This document shows positions 50,468 to 52,015 of a stretch of DNA of 52,015 nt, piece by piece. Origin of the DNA: an uncultured Verrucomicrobiota bacterium (GTDB taxonomy: Bacteria; Verrucomicrobiota; Verrucomicrobiia; Limisphaerales; CAIMTB01); NCBI GenBank assembly GCA_903844265.1, contig CAIMTB010000629.1, forward strand, positions 1-52,015, written 5' to 3'. The notes beneath the pieces were generated by a model. It searched no databases. It was given only the letters and a program-made list of their open reading frames with translations, and was not told the origin of the DNA. Each line of letters opens with the position of its first letter. Within the stretch, counting starts at the first letter, position 1. Made by a program: the position numbers and the translations under genes.

Positions 50468-51469
50468 ATGGCTGAACGCATCCTGGTCATCGGCAGCAAT
50501 TCGTTCTCGGGGGCGAGCTTCGTGGCTCACGCCCTCGGTGACGGAGCTGACGTCGTCGGCATCAGCCGTTCCCCCGAACCCCATCCCGCGTTCCTTCCGT
50601 ACCGCTGGATCACCGACCCCGCCGTCCTCGCGAGGTTCCGATTCGCCCAACTCGACCTCAACCACGACACCGACCGCATCGCGGCGGAAGTCGCTGAATT
50701 CCGGCCCGATTACGTCGTCAATTTCGCCGCCCAGAGCATGGTCGCTGAAAGTTGGCTGAACCCCGACCACTGGTACCAGACCAACGTCGTCGCCAACGTC
50801 CGACTCCACGAGAAGCTCCGACGCTTCGATTTCATCCGTCGTTATGTCCACGTCTCGACCCCCGAGGTCTACGGCAGCTGCTCCGGCAACGTCACCGAGG
50901 ACGCCCCCTTCAACCCGAGCACGCCCTACGCCGCCTCCCGCGCCGGGTGCGACCTGCACCTGATGACGTTCTTCAAGAACTACAAGTTCCCGGTCGCCTT
51001 CACACGCGCCGCCAACGTCTTCGGCCCGGCCCAGCAACTCTACCGGATCATCCCCAGGACCATCCTTTTCATCCACCTCGGCCGTCGCCTCCAACTCCAC
51101 GGCGGAGGACATTCGGTCCGGTCATTCATCCACATCCGCGACGTCTCCGAAGGCACGCTCCGCGTCGCCCGCAATGGCACGCCCGGCCTCGCCTACCACC
51201 TGTCCACCCGCGTCAACCACTCGATCCGACAGGTGGTCGAACTCGTCTGCCGCAAGATGGGCGCCAACTTCCACGACGTCGTCGAAATCGTCGGGGACCG
51301 ACCCGGCAAGGACGCCGCCTACCTCCTCGACGCCACCCGTGCCCGGCAGACGCTGGGTTGGGACGACAAGATCTCCTTCGAAGCCGGCGTCGACGAAACC
51401 ATCGCCTGGGCCGGGCGCCACCTCGATTCACTCCGTCAACAGCCTCTCGATTACATCCACAGACCGTGA
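50468..51469 (+). CDS. Extended-SDR sugar-nucleotide dehydratase/epimerase-like protein with YxxxR in place of YxxxK
   Basis: ILVIGSNSFSGASFV, NFAAQSMVAESW, HVSTPEVYGS, TPYAASRAGCD, TRAANVFGPAQQLYRIIPR. Confidence 0.9.
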   Translation: MAERILVIGSNSFSGASFVAHALGDGADVVGISRSPEPHPAFLPYRWITDPAVLARFRFAQLDLNHDTDRIAAEVAEFRPDYVVNFAAQSMVAESWLNPDHWYQTNVVANVRLHEKLRRFDFIRRYVHVSTPEVYGSCSGNVTEDAPFNPSTPYAASRAGCDLHLMTFFKNYKFPVAFTRAANVFGPAQQLYRIIPRTILFIHLGRRLQLHGGGHSVRSFIHIRDVSEGTLRVARNGTPGLAYHLSTRVNHSIRQVVELVCRKMGANFHDVVEIVGDRPGKDAAYLLDATRARQTLGWDDKISFEAGVDETIAWAGRHLDSLRQQPLDYIHRP

Positions 51470-52015
51470 CCACGACCCCTAGAATCCTCGTCACGGGCGG
51501 CTTCGGCTATGTCGGCAGCCGCCTCACCCCGCACCTGCTCGGCCTCGGATACCACGTCCGCGTGCTCGACCTGATGCTCTACACCCGGGCCGGCCTCGAT
51601 GCCCTCGAGCACTCGCCTTCGTTCCCCGGCTGGAAGTCGCGCTTCGAGCTGGTCCAGGCCGATCTGCGCGATCCGGTGGCCGTGGCCGAGGCGCTCAAGG
51701 GCATCGACCAGGTGATCCACCTCGGCGCCATCTCGAACGATCCCACCGGGGACATCGACGAAGTGCTCACGCGCCAGGTCAATTTCGACGCCATCGGGAT
51801 GCTCATCGCCCAGGCCAGGGCCGCTGGCGTGAAGCGGTTCATCAACGCATCCTCAAGTTCCGTCTTCGGCATCAAGGACGCCGCGGATGTGACCGAGGTC
51901 CTCGAGCCCGAACCGCTCACGTTCTACTCCAAGTACAAGGCCCTCTCCGAATGGCTGGTCACGGCGGCGGCGGCGCCGGATTTCTGCGCCGTCAACATCC
52001 GGCCCGCGACGATCT
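51466..52015 (+). CDS. NAD-dependent epimerase/dehydratase, truncated at window end
   Basis: ILVTGGFGYVGSRLTPHLLGLGYHVRVLD, NASSSSVFG, TFYSKYKALSE; GTG start overlapping upstream TGA. Confidence 0.9.
   Translation, partial: MTTTPRILVTGGFGYVGSRLTPHLLGLGYHVRVLDLMLYTRAGLDALEHSPSFPGWKSRFELVQADLRDPVAVAEALKGIDQVIHLGAISNDPTGDIDEVLTRQVNFDAIGMLIAQARAAGVKRFINASSSSVFGIKDAADVTEVLEPEPLTFYSKYKALSEWLVTAAAAPDFCAVNIRPATI

Overview
This is a 52 kb window of a high-GC bacterial chromosome. Gene content suggests Verrucomicrobiota or a related PVC lineage (inference only): a prepilin-type pseudopilin, a giant lamin-tail/CotH protein, DUF6807/PmoA plus Gfo/Idh/MocA pairs, and a NagB-like/PIG-L/Gfo-Idh cluster. 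I find about 34 credible protein-coding genes. I see no rRNA, tRNA, CRISPR array, prophage or transposase. Main blocks are: lysS with a long C-terminal extension; feoB with two feoA genes; a sugar-type NagB/PIG-L/Gfo-Idh cluster; an RND efflux pair; an ABC exporter translationally coupled to a C25(gingipain)-like protein; a zinc-themed locus; asd, cinA and ferredoxin; an M14 peptidase; tilS; and sugar-nucleotide SDR genes at the right edge. The most interesting region is about 30.4-35.3 kb. There a cysteine-poor DksA/TraR-like protein, a C- form L33 and a C- form S18 lie directly before znuA-znuC-znuB-fur/zur. A Fur/Zur-type palindrome (GCAAATGATTTGC) sits at znuA, and an unannotated cluster of tiny minus-strand ORFs with its own terminator follows. 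The window also carries at least five families of small palindromic or REPIN-like intergenic repeats, including a mosaic family with five copies. Family assignments come from reading protein motifs by eye; no database search was run.
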